DNA of 64,000 nucleotides from Carallia brachiata. Taxonomy: Eukaryota > Streptophyta > Magnoliopsida > Malpighiales > Rhizophoraceae. The stretch lies in the NCBI GenBank assembly GCA_021464245.1, contig JADCRB010000069.1, forward strand, positions 3,486,395 to 3,550,394, read 5' to 3'. The notes beneath the pieces are model-generated. The model was not told where the DNA came from. It was given only the letters and a program-made list of their open reading frames with translations, and made no database searches. Below, in pieces: positions 23,103-33,925 of this stretch (within the stretch, counting starts at the first letter, position 1; the number at the start of each line of letters is the position of its first letter). A program made the translations under genes and the position numbers.

Positions 23103-24794
23103 TACGACAAACTCTCTTCCTAACTGTGGATGTGTCAGAATGTTGTTCAAAGGAACGACCAATAATGCTTGTCCCGAGAGGCCAACAAATGAAAATTAAA
23201 ATTAATCAAGCCAAAGCTCACCAAAATCGGTGTAGAATAACCCGTGCTCAATATACAAGAATTTTGTAAGAGCTATTTATGTCGTCTTATGTAAAAGCCC
23301 TGAATTTATTATAATATGTAATTCTTTAGCATCGATAAAATAAGATAGGCACTTTATTTATTTTGTAAATAAAGGTAGAAAATATTGGTAATAATTTGAT
23401 ATATAAATAATTTGACTAAAATTGCTTCAACTGCCCAAACCAATCTGTCAAATGACGGATTAATTTGGGCGGTTTGAATGATTAGTGGATCCCTATAATA
23501 GTTTGGATGTAAATTTTTTATATAAACCGTCCAATTCGACCCGCGAACACCCCTAGTCATCAGTATATGCTTGTGCCATTTGGCGTAGCAGGTCAGGACA
23601 CATATCCAGCATAGTCCTCGCTCCCAGCCTCTTGGTTAATGACGCTAAAGGGACATAGCTCCCTTTGCAAGGTGGGCCAAGATGGAGAACATCAGATGCA
23701 ATCTTCTGCAAGAATGACCTTATGTTGTCACTGCCCTTTCCCCAACAAAGAGTTGATTGGATGTCCAAATACAGATCGACAATCAAATGATCTTTTTTCA
23801 CTGTTTGACTTAAAGGATCTTCCATGTTGTTCCATATAATCCTCAGGATTCTTGTCCCCAGTTCCTCCAGGATTGGGACATAATTATCAGACAAATCAGT
23901 AACCTTACTTAACATTGAGGTCTTCGTCTGTTGCAAACAAATTTGCAACACGGTCAATGGGTGAAAATTAAAATGGCTGTCAATGGGGTTCTCACAATAG
24001 TCACATAGCTCAGGCAAAATCTCATCATATAGAATTGTCCTAACAGAGGAACCATAACAACTATTTCCAGCATGGACATTCGTATTTAGACTTGATACAA
24101 CAAGAAAGGTATTAAGTATATTCCACGAAACAGGGGTAAGAATACCTCTAATCAAGCAGAGCCTGCTAAAAACACAGAAAGTATGTATCTCAGAGGACAA
24201 ATCCCCTTTAAATGGTACCTTTAAAATAACACTGCTACACTCAACTCCATTATCATTACCATGAAAACTACAAGTAGTTTGACCAAATATACCTTCAATG
24301 ATAACCAAACCAAGCTCCTGAGTGGTAAGACAAGCTTGCAAAGCAGAGCAGAAGCTCACACCAGCGGTCACGAAACAGTCCCTCGAAAAAACCACCGATT
24401 TCAACACACTCACTAAAACCCCTAGAATTCTATCCATAACAATCAATCCACCAAAACAAACGAACCCACTAAATTTGACACGGAACCGCAGAACCAAGTA
24501 GTACAAACAAGACAAAGCCTCTTGACACTGCTCCATAACAATGGGGGACGGCCTAGCCCACTCGTTCGTCTCGCAAACAACACTCTCCAGCCCCAAAACG
24601 GCATCCCAAGCAACCAAAACCGCACAATCTTCAACAACCTTCACCAACTACCCTAATTTGGGCATACCCATTATAGACAACGCCACTCTCGACAAAAAAA
24701 TCCTCTCTTTCCCATATTCTTGCCCTCTACCCGATCACCATACTCCTCACAAAGCTGTCTGAAACACTAAAAAACCGAACCTTGCAACTCCCTG

Positions 24795-25262
24795 TCACCG
24801 AGTTTCAATAAAGCCGAAACTAAAGTTCGATTCAAGGGCATAGAATTCTCCAGAAACATGATCCATACGTAAGATTTCTCCAGATATATAATGGCCCCGT
24901 AAATCAAGAAGAAACAGGTTTGGAAAGCAGGAGAAATTCACTCTCTGAAACTTAGATGCCACCGATGTGATGATCTCATCAGGACGTGGATTTATCTGCG
25001 TGATGCTTCCAACGTCGTTGCAAGCTATACCCGGCCACGTGCAATGGCTTCTCGTGTCATTAACATTGTAATAAGACTGTTCAACCCAACGGCTCCACCA
25101 CCAGCTATCGAGCACGGCCTGTGCTTCTTGTCTTAGCAAGGATGTTTCCAATGCAGTAGCTGACAAAATTGGCACACCCAGATAAGGATTAATAATTACG
25201 CAAGTACAGATGAAGGTAGTCCAAGCTACAATCTTAATATGAATGGTGATGGAGACTGCCAT
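24795..25262 (-). CDS. Chimeric 155-aa ORF: RLK signal peptide and LRRNT fused to out-of-frame THADA sequence
   Basis: The ATG at 25,262 is the conserved RLK start. The open frame is uninterrupted: a hydrophobic signal peptide (about residues 8-28), then LLRQEAQAVLDSWWWS, the LRRNT motif HCTWPGIACNDVG, and the first LRR ([18 protein letters not shown]). At about 24,868 it crosses into THADA-derived DNA, read in a non-THADA frame for the last ~24 residues, and stops at 24,795. It lacks the remaining LRRs, membrane helix and kinase. The RLK upstream module is retained, so transcription is possible. A secreted product is conceivable, but it is probably a pseudogene by-product. Confidence 0.55.
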   Translation of the reverse strand: MAVSITIHIKIVAWTTFICTCVIINPYLGVPILSATALETSLLRQEAQAVLDSWWWSRWVEQSYYNVNDTRSHCTWPGIACNDVGSITQINPRPDEIITSVASKFQRVNFSCFPNLFLLDLRGHYISGEILRMDHVSGEFYALESNFSFGFIETR

Positions 25263-26400
25263 AATGGGTTCTGCAGTCATAAGCTTATTACTAGGTTGAG
25301 CTTGGATTAAAGCAAGTTGATTGCTCCCGTGCCTCACTAAATACGGGCACTAGTAGCTTCGGGCTTTTGGTCTTCTAGTCAATGATTCAACCCATGTGAC
25401 CATGCCTATAACATTTTGCAAATTCCAGTCATGCATTAAGTAAATCTATGGGCGCAGTTAAATGGCTACCTAAAAATTGACGCGGAATCTAACACAGTAC
25501 AACCGATTAAATTTTTTTTTTCAACCGAATGTTTTCTTTTCTGCAACAAAGAACGAAAAAATTTTTTCGTCTATCTTTTTGGTGAAGAAAAAAATATCTC
25601 ATTGCAAAAAATAGAAAGTAACCAATTACAATGTGTCTAATATCGCGTTTATTTTTTATGTGTTTATGTATTTTTTTGCTAAATCTATAATGTTTTCCAT
25701 GTCGATGAAAGTGGACCTAAGGAATTGCCATACAATGGTTGTTTTTCCAATTCTGCTTCGACAGCAATTATGAATTAATTTCCTGGATGCTTCCGTTCGC
25801 CGGGAGACAGTACATGCATGTGAAAAATACTAGTGAAAGTGATGGAAACCGCGTTTAGACTAGTATATAGTAGGATCTAAAATCGAAGACGCGGATAACT
25901 TTTCGTCCTTAACCCAAGCACAGGTACTAAATCCAAACGCTTGTGGACACGTGATTAAATCCACTAGAAAGACTTTGTGGGCAGATAATAATAAGGATAC
26001 AGTGAATATATAATGAAGTTATATAATAAAGATATATTAAATTTTAAAAAAATAAATTATTTAAATTAACGGTATATAAGTTAAGTATATTTATATAATT
26101 TTACTCTCAATTAAGATCCGGCAACGGAGTCTTAACAGGACCTGTCAAGTCCCATGATCAATCCCCATCGTTAGGGTCGTTGAATGTGCAAAGTGTCCAC
26201 AACGTTTAACCATTCTTTTGTAGTCCGTCCGTGACACTCTAATCGTCTCAATTGATTTGATTCGATGCTCTTGCATAAGTAACAAATAAGTTGAAAATTT
26301 CCGGTCAAAAAAAAAACAAGATGTTAGATAGCAAGTTATCGATTAATTCCGTAAGAAATGGTTTCGTGCAAAGAACAACATCGTTTCTTAAAATGTTTGA
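25263..26400 (-). promoter_or_regulatory. RLK upstream module, copy 2
   Basis: Collinear with the region upstream of RLK E (55,128-56,140), including CTGCTTCGACAGCAATTATGAATTAATTTCCTGG-type sequence, the GGAAACCGCGTTTAGACTAG phrase and CCTTAACCCAAGCACAGGTA. It lies upstream of the chimeric ORF. No gene lies in it. Confidence 0.5.
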
Positions 26401-27535
26401 TGGAAACCTATAAATGAGAAAAGCATTTTGTAAATAAACTTTAATGCACAGTCACGTAATCTGTTTCACATAAAAGATATATAATTAATTTAACAGTTTA
26501 TCAATTTTTTTTTAATTTAATACATTGTTTACGATCTAACAATTTAGATTTTCATGTTAATTTTGTAACTACTATTTTGTAGGTTTCGTGCCCTGTGCGA
26601 AAATGATCTATTGACGAACTCATTTGTAGGCCTTTGTGCCATCTATTTTTGTTTTATATAGGTTTCTTTGACATCTTTCTTATCGATTTTATACGAAATT
26701 TGTATAAATTAATACAACGATTTTCTTCGTTAAAAAAACAAAAAAAAAAAAAAAGAAGTAGCGATCAGTCTATCCCTCGCCATCTTTATGCCATTTTCCA
26801 CTTTTATTAGTCCATAATGAATTGAGAAGTAAAATAAAAATTGTCTAAGTTCAAACAAACAAATTTCTTTTCTTCTTATGAATTATCATCTGTTTCTAAT
26901 ATATTTTTTTAACAAAAAAAAAATATATTATATATATATATATATATATCAGTCATCGAATCTATAAAGTAGAGGTTGCAGTAATCTTGTTCTTTGGTAT
27001 CTCCTTCGACAACCCCTTAAAAGGATCAACTCATTATTTGAGTACCAGTAGGGTTGAGTATGATTTTAAATATAGTTCTGTTATAAAAGATTGCGACTAT
27101 TACTAAGTCAGATTTCTATTCTCCGCTTCAACACTTTTTTCTATAGAATGCAGACACCTAGACTTTACTAGGGAGAGTATGCATACAGGAAGTCGAACTT
27201 GAATTGTGAATATAAAAATATATCTACTTACTGCTAAACTACTATCTCAAATTATTTTTAACATGTTTTACAATTATATTCTTATGTACATATTAATATA
27301 AAAGTTTACACACAGGAGACTGTCCCAGCTGGCTGGCGACAACCAATCATGGGAGTAGACTGGTCTCTTAACTGGGACCCACATAAGAGCTTTTGTTTCG
27401 TAACAAAGATAAAAATTAGGACAAAAAAATAGAGGACACAAACAAATAAAAATCGTTGTGTATGCACACCAAACAACCCTATAAATTTCCTTTTACATAA
27501 TTCTATAGAAAACATCGTCTTTATTAACTATAGTA
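26401..27535. other. AT-rich spacer with (TA)n tract, no gene seen
   Basis: Contains A-runs near 26,740 and a short (TA)n tract near 26,925-26,950. Open frames are short and unsupported by similarity or splice sites. Confidence 0.5.
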
Positions 27536-27745
27536 TGGTTGGTTTTCTTTTTGGTTCGCTCATTTGGAATGGAATCAAGGAAGGCTTGCAAGACCAAAAT
27601 CTTCTCCGCAGATGCTCTGCTTTGATTTTTGTTTTCCATCCAATGAAAAAGGATGGAATCATTTTCTAACCAATGTTTTGTGTGGTTAATCATTTTTTCT
27701 ACAATACTTTAATTGATTTAGCTGAGAGAAAATTCAATTTTAGAT
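27536..27745 (-). repeat. Dispersed repeat, second copy (paralogue 21,250-21,451)
   Basis: The better preserved copy of the ~200-bp repeat. A minus-strand frame of about 66 codons with LQAFLDSIPNERTKKK is open here and broken in the other copy. The function is unknown and it may be a fragment of a non-LTR element. Confidence 0.45.
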
Positions 27746-28705
27746 TATTTTCATTTATTATTTTAAAAAAATCTCAAAACAATTTATGCAAATTCAATTC
27801 CTGTACACAAAAGGAACAGAGGTTTTTCAAGATTATATTCTCAAACACAAAAGCTGAGTATTTTTTATTATATGATATAAGATTATAAGTGAGCACTATT
27901 AAAAAAATACTGATTGAAATTAAAAATACTTACATTTATTTATTTAATTTTTTTAATATTTAGAATCAAAGGGCATTAGAGAGAAATTTGCTCAATTAAA
28001 TATGATCTGCATATCCTCATAAACTTTTCTAAAGATTGTTTTTTTTCTCCCTCAAACTTCCTGCCGAGACCTTAGATTTATTTTTTTTGACATACGGGGC
28101 CTTAGATTTAAATGCGTGGACATACGGTGACTTTAATGGGACAGACAGATTCAAGTTTCCCCGTTACACATCAATTGCTAGGCAAATAAAACAACTAGCG
28201 AGGATTTTTCTGAAGAAAAAAAAACAGGATGACATAAAAAATAATCATAAAATAGTCATAGACAGTAAAAAAAATTTTTTTGCTAAAAAATTGTTTAGAA
28301 TTTTTTTTGAAATCAAAGATTAGAGTAATACAAATATATTTAAGGTAAGATTAGTATATTTAGAATTTAATTTTTTAAAAAATAAATTTTTAATTATTTA
28401 TTAGAGACTAAAAGCATACCTATTACTACTTTATGATTATTTTTTTTTATATCTTTTTAGTGAGATTCTTTTTATTTTATCATTATTATTATTATTGTTT
28501 TGCATTGAGAATCGTCAATTAGTTGATGGCCAAAAAAGTCAGCATTGATGGTAATATTTACTATAAATGAAAATTACTCCTCCGGAGGCGAATATTAAAA
28601 TTTTCTTGTAGGTAATTCCACAGAAAATGTGGACCATAATTTGTACTTTAAATTTAGGCTTTGAAGAAAAATTATTGCGTGGAGAGGCGTGTCCTGATGA
28701 CACCA
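27746..28705. other. AT-rich spacer, no gene seen
   Basis: Low-complexity sequence with homopolymer runs. The segment at about 28,500-28,580 resembles 6,965-7,115 (3' flank of RLK A: GAGAATCGTCAATTAGTTGATGGC, ATAAATGAAAATTACTCCT), so it is the diverged 3' flank of RLK C. Confidence 0.5.
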
Positions 28706-28715
28706 TATGACCAAC

Positions 28716-29156
28716 GGCATATGTAATTTTTTGGTCATAAATTTTTATAATTTTTATATAATTTTTAAATTTTTTTAATATTTTATTTAAATTTTAAACT
28801 TTTTGATTTCTTATTAAAAAAAGTTCTTTCGTTTATAAAAAATAATTAATCTGTTAATAAATGAGTTTAATTTAATAATTACTAAAAAAAAAGTCAAATA
28901 TATGAATTAAATATTTTTTTCATCAATAAATATAACACATTAAATATTTTTTTAATGAACAAATATAGGAATTAAATATGTAAAATATATATTTTTGATA
29001 AAAAAATTTTCAATTAGTATATTTAACAATTTTTTAAATAACTTTTGTAATGTCTCGCTTTTTTAATAAATTGATCATTTTTTATTAACGGGTGAACTAA
29101 TTTTGTAAGAAGTTGAAAATTTTAAAAATTTAGCATTAAAAAAATACATATCCTCG
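28716..29156. mobile_element. Probable MITE related to the 419-918 element
   Basis: The two ends form long imperfect inverted repeats that share the family's TAAATTTTTAAAATTTT-type arms and a TTAATAAATTGATCATTTTT-type segment resembling the 419-918 element. Exact ends and the target duplication are not clear. It lies between RLK C and its 3' flank. Confidence 0.45.
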
Positions 29157-29277
29157 TGATCAACTGACCATTCATTACGTGCTAGTAGTTCTATCTACTC
29201 GGTTCCACAATGTGGACAAGTCTGGCGATACAAAATTAATCCCATCAGAACTCCATTTGCTGGGATATGTTTTCTTC

Positions 29278-31775
29278 TTAGTTTTGGTCTACCGAATATA
29301 TTTCCTGATTCATCAGATGCTTCAGTGATATTGCGTTCAAAGAAAGTGGCAGCGGTGGCCTTCGAACAAGAAGTTCCCGACAGACATTTTGCATTGTTGG
29401 CCGCGATTTTGGGTTTGAACGGAGGCAAGCTAAAGCCAGTGTGACTATAAGAACCATATTCTGATCTTGGGGCGGCGGGGGACGTGGATCCAGTATATCT
29501 TTTAACATCATTTCTTGATCCTCTGGCTGTGGTAATGATAAAAGCAGTTCTCCAGGATGTCTTCCAATCATCGTTTCTAGTGCTAGGACCCCAAAGCTGT
29601 AAACGTCACATTTTTCGTTCACAGCCATGGTGTAAGCAAGCTCTGAATTCAGGGAAATTAAATAAGAGAAAAGCCCATTAGTAAAACCATATTGCTACGC
29701 TTTGTTACATAAATAGTTAGAAAGAGCCTTGATTTGATTCAATGTTGTTAATTTCGAAGTCTGCAATTTAAAGGTATCATAAGTTTAATTAGTGTTCTAA
29801 AAAAAAAAAGCTTCATAAGTTTAATTAGTGTTCTCAAAAAAATAGCTAACCTGGAGCAATATAACCATGAGTGCCGGCAAGCACGGTTTGATTGGATGAA
29901 TCCGGATAAAGAAATCTAGCAGTGCCAAAGTCAGATACAAAAGCCTCTAACTCAGAGTTTAAGAGAATGTTACTGCTTGAAATGTCCCTATGAAGAATTG
30001 GTGGATTGCAATCACGATGCAAGTAAGATAAAGCAGAAGCCATGTCTATGATGATGCTAAATCTTTTGGTCCAGTCCAATTCCATAGCTAGAACATCATT
30101 TCTTAGAGCATAAAGCAAGCTTCCCATGTCCATGTACTGATAAATCAACAACATGGAGCGTTTGTGCAAGCAAAATCCATAAAGTCTCACGATGTTCTTG
30201 TGGCGGACTTCTGTCAACATTTTAGCCTCGTTCCTGAAACACTTATCAAAAACTGTTGGTTTTATGAGGGATGAAAGGGAAAGCATTGAAGCTGAAAATG
30301 AGGCATTGAATGAGTAGCATGAGCATTGGAACAAGAAAGTGCAGCAGAGACAAAGATGCAGAAAAATTACAGCAGAGAAATGAAGTTGCAGAGGGTAAAA
30401 ACTTGCTGCAAAAATGACAGCAAGGAGAAGAGAGACATAAAATGACTTCCTCTACATTCATTAATCATGAAAACCTCATTATATAGAGGTAAATTTACAT
30501 TCAAAATTCAAAGAGAGGCTCCAACAAACTAGCTGTTACATAACAGCTCTTTTACATTTCAAATTTGAAACTTAAACTTCAAATTCTAGAGGGAAGTGTT
30601 GAGGATGCAGCAGCACCAATTCTATCAAAAACAGGCTCCTCTGCTTCTAATCGGTGGAGTTTCTTCAAGGAAACTATTTGCCGGTTGGAAGTTGTGCTTT
30701 ATAAACACTGCCATAACCTCCAGTTCCAATGCCATACCTGATGTCGAAGTCCTCGGTTGCTTTTATAATGTCTTGAAACGCAATTTTGCCATCAAAGTTC
30801 CATACGGAGAATAAGTCCCCTTTCTTCATTGTTTGTGCGTCTTGTTGGAACTTCTTTTTCTTGCGAAGGCAGCAGAAAAGTTATATGTTGCAAAGAATCG
30901 TCAAGGGTGCAAGTAACAAGAACATAGGAAGGTATATTTCCAAGTCCTTTGAGGCAGTGTTTGGTGGGGTTTGAGAGCAACTGACACAAAGTTACTGAAT
31001 GAATAAATCCTTGTTGCCATCAAAGCTAGAAGACGGTAAGGACCTCAAGTTACTCGGAATGTGACCTTCTAGGGAATTATTACTAAAATAAATTCCATAA
31101 GAGAAAGTATAAGGACTAAAGGGGATGGTGTCAGTTAGATAATTGTTGCTTAGGTCTAGGTATCTTAATGTTCCCAAAGTCATAACTTCAGGAGCGATGG
31201 TGCCGTTGAGATAATTGTAACCCAAGTCCAACTCCACAAGACTTGTCATGCTTCCAACTTCACAAGGAATGGCACCACTGAATTCATTGGACCGCATAAC
31301 CAGATGAGTAAGATTGGCAAGAAGAGCAAGAGCCGGCGGAATTGTTCCCTTGAGTTTGTTGAAAGAAACATTACGTGAGAGCTCCAATCTGATGCGGGAT
31401 TTCTCCAGATATTCCATGGCTGTCTACATCAAGAAGAACTAGGTTTGGAAAGCAGGAAAAATTCGTTCTCTGAAACCTGGATCCCACCGATGTGATGATA
31501 TAATCACGACGTTGTAGATTTATCTTCGTGACACTTCCAACATCGTTGCAAGTTATACCCGGCCACCGGCAATGGCTTCTCGTGTCGTTAACATTGTAAT
31601 AAACGCTCCACCACCCACTATCGAGCATGGCCTGTGCTTCTTGTCTTAGCGACGACGATTCAAATGCAGTGGCTGACAAAACTGGCACGCACAAATTAGG
31701 ATTAATAAACACAAAAGTACAAATGAAGGTAGTCCAAGCTACAATCTTAATGGAAGTGGTGACAAGGAATGACAT
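29278..31775 (-). pseudogene. RLK copy C: MIK2-like receptor kinase, LRR-deleted and interrupted
   Basis: The ATG at 31,775 starts a signal peptide and LRRNT ([13 protein letters not shown]). After IPHQIGALT the frame breaks, because an internal block of LRRs is deleted. About four LRRs follow, for example LTHLVMRSNEFSGAIP, up to DKDLFIQ-like NKDLFIQ and a TAA. The membrane region and N-lobe (about 30,990-30,630) are cut by a 374-bp solo LTR at 30,254-30,627. The kinase continues at 30,253 ([30 protein letters not shown]), ending exon 1 near 29,855. Exon 2, about 29,640-29,278, has [12 protein letters not shown] and ends IYSVDQN. At least three independent lesions make it non-functional. Confidence 0.85.
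30254..30627 (-). mobile_element. Solo LTR (copia-like) in the kinase exon of RLK C
   Basis: A 374-bp insert begins TGTTGGTTTT and ends CTATCA on the plus strand (minus: TGATAGAATTGG...AAACCAACA). It is flanked by AAAAC at 30,249-30,253 and 30,628-30,632. RLK copies A and E lack it at the corresponding position. On the minus strand it has a TATA-like CTATATAATGAGG in its middle. TG/CA ends and a 5-bp target duplication fit an LTR left after recombination of a full element. Confidence 0.75.
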
Positions 31776-32300
31776 GATGGGTTCTGCACTTATATTATCA
31801 GGTTAAGTTTGGATTAAAACAAGTAGATTACTCTCGTGCCTCACTAAATATAGGCAATAGTAGTATTGGGTCAACGAGCAATCGACTGACCTTGCCTGCG
31901 ACATGTAGCAAATTCCAGTCATATATTAAACCTATAAAGTCGTTCCGCTTGATGCAAGTGGACCTGAGGAGCTGTTTTTTTTTTCCCAATTCTGCTTGGA
32001 CAGAAATTCTGCTGGTGATTTCCTGGATTCTTCCGGGATCATGGCCAGCAGCGTACACATACACAAAATCGAATGGAAATAAGTATAACATCAAAGGATT
32101 TATACCCAATCGAATGTGGGATACTGGGATTTTTCGGCCTTGACCCAAGCACAGGTAGTACATGTTTGCGGGTCTGGCGTTGGAATCCTAAGTCATGGCA
32201 ACATTGTCGCAAAAGAACCTGTCAAAGTTCCAAAACCAAGCCCCACGCTAGGGTTATTGAATGTGCAAAACCTATTTAGTATGGCCCGTACGAGTTAATG
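31776..32300 (-). promoter_or_regulatory. RLK upstream module, copy 3
   Basis: Shares CCTGGATTCTTCCGGGATCATGG-type sequence and CTTGACCCAAGCACAGGTAGTA with the regions upstream of copies A and E. It lies 5' of RLK C. Shorter than the other copies. Confidence 0.45.
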
Positions 32301-32369
32301 TGGACGAGATTTCCTTAGTTATCTCTATGCTAAAAACTTCTGGTTAGTTGGGTACCGAAGAGACAATAA

Positions 32370-32851
32370 TACTGTGTTTAGATAAAATTTTTGAGGGAGA
32401 GGAAAGTGAGAGAAAGAAAAGTGGAGGAGAGGATTATTAGAGGAAGAGAATATTTTCTATCCTCTCTTGTATTTGAAAAGAGGTGATGAGAGAGAGAAAA
32501 ATTATAAATTCTTTTATTTAGGAAATAGTGGAAAGTGAGGAAAATGAATATAAAATATGTTAAAATAATAATTTTATCTTTCATAATAAATTCTATTAAG
32601 ATTTTTGTTTATGTTAAAATTGTAATTTTTAAATTATATAAAAGTAATTGAGTCATTTAATAAATTTAGTATCAGAACTAACAACATTCCTCCTATTTTT
32701 GAGATGATTGGTTTTAGTGAGGTAAGGAAAATGAGAGAAATTAGAATCTTTTCTCACCTCCATTTTTCAAACATTTTCTAAATATAATAATTTACTTTAA
32801 TTCTTTCACTTTTTTCTCTCTCCACTTTTCCTCCTCCCAAAACACAATGTA
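32370..32851. mobile_element. Possible MITE with TACTGTGTTT / purine-rich inverted ends
   Basis: The left end (TACTGTGTTTAG, then GAGGGAGAGGAAAGTGAGAG) and the reverse complement of the right end (TACATTGTGTTTTGG, then GGAGGAAAAGTGGAGAGAG) are inverted and similar over about 45 bp. The interior is A/T-rich. The target duplication is unclear (TA or TAA at most). Confidence 0.4.
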
Positions 32852-33925
32852 AGAGTATTGGCAACCAAAACTTGCATTTTTTTTCTAATGAAATATCAGA
32901 AATTTTATGTTTTGAAACTTTTTGAATTGTGGAGATGGTAAGGCCTCGTAAAGGGAGTGGAACATTAACGGTCTCATTTTCTGCAGCCCCCCCCACCCCC
33001 CAAAAAAAAAAAAATCAATCAAAGCCACTCCAAGTTCCTTTTGTTACCTGCCATGAAAAGGACAAAATAAATTGTATTTTTTTAAGCAAAAGCCATTGAT
33101 TTCTCTTCAGATGTTACCTGATCAATTAGAATTTTTTTTTCTTTTTCCAAAAATTTTAGATTTTTTATTAATAATCGTGAAACTCTTTTAATTTTATTAT
33201 TGTGATTGATATTCTAAATACAATAAGCATAAATAATTTTTTTAATAAGATTGATATATTTTGTAATAAAAATTAAAAATTATTATTTTTTTCATTACAA
33301 ATATTATCAATATTATTGTAAATAATATCAATCTTATTTTATTTAATACATTAATCAAAACACTAAAATTTTGTATACCAATATTTTTTTTTTAATCCTA
33401 TACTACTACGTATCTGGAACTATTACCACTTACTCCTTCGTTGAACTAAAAATAAGGTAATTAACTGCCAACCCATAACTTATAAATCCTTAAGACAACA
33501 TTTAAGTACTGGATTGCCAAAAATTCGATTCAATAAGCTAAAATCATCCCGTCCCCATCCACAAAATATATTATCTTAACAGGTAACAATTAAATAATTG
33601 ATGCTGAATTAGTGGATTGCATAAATTTAATTCTAATTTGAACATTTGCACGCATCTCAACCGACAACGTCCTAACTGTTAAACCAAAATAAAAATAAAT
33701 ATTTGATTGAAGTGTTTATTATTTTTATTCGTTTTTTCGTAAAATTTTCTTATAAATTTACATCAAACAAACATTTTTTATTATATTTTAATTTTAAACA
33801 GACTTTACTTATTGTATAATTTAAGATAATAAGTTACACTTATAAAAATTTTGAATCAAGTTAAAAGTTTTCTTTCGATTGTTAAACTACAAAAATCGTA
33901 AATGAAAGAAATTTTTTTTTTTGAT
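32852..33925. other. AT-rich spacer, no gene seen
   Basis: Includes a C-run/A-run at about 32,988-33,013 and long A/T-rich stretches. Nothing coding is supported. Confidence 0.5.

Larger units (their letters stand above)
21768..23555. mobile_element. hAT-like element inserted in THADA exon sequence
   Basis: 1,788 bp starting TAGGGCTGTTC and ending GAACACCCCTA, flanked by GTCGTCAG (21,760-21,767) and GTCATCAG (23,556-23,563). This is an 8-bp target duplication with one mismatch. The THADA reading frame runs straight across if the element and one flank copy are ignored. No transposase frame is seen. Inside are a (TA)n tract and a second nested MITE. Confidence 0.8.
21452..24868 (-). pseudogene. 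THADA: THADA-homologue gene fragment (tRNA-methylation cofactor family), interrupted
   Basis: On the minus strand 24,868-23,556 encodes a stretch recognised as plant THADA (DUF2428 family; yeast Trm732 partner of the tRNA 2'-O-methyltransferase Trm7). Examples are LPELCDYCENPIDSHFNFH, RILRIIWNNMEDPLSQTV and YVPLASLTKRLGARTMLD. After a hAT-like insertion it resumes at 21,767 with DDVCCAA, then LRDECWSS, SKLRTNLNTYALPVV and DSIVPMLAFISVG, ending near 21,452. Breaks are TAG codons near 24,760 and 24,650, a T-run frameshift near 24,700, and a TGA near 21,725. Only an internal part of this very large protein is present, and its start is fused to an RLK fragment. It is a duplicated fragment, not the functional gene. 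Confidence 0.8.
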
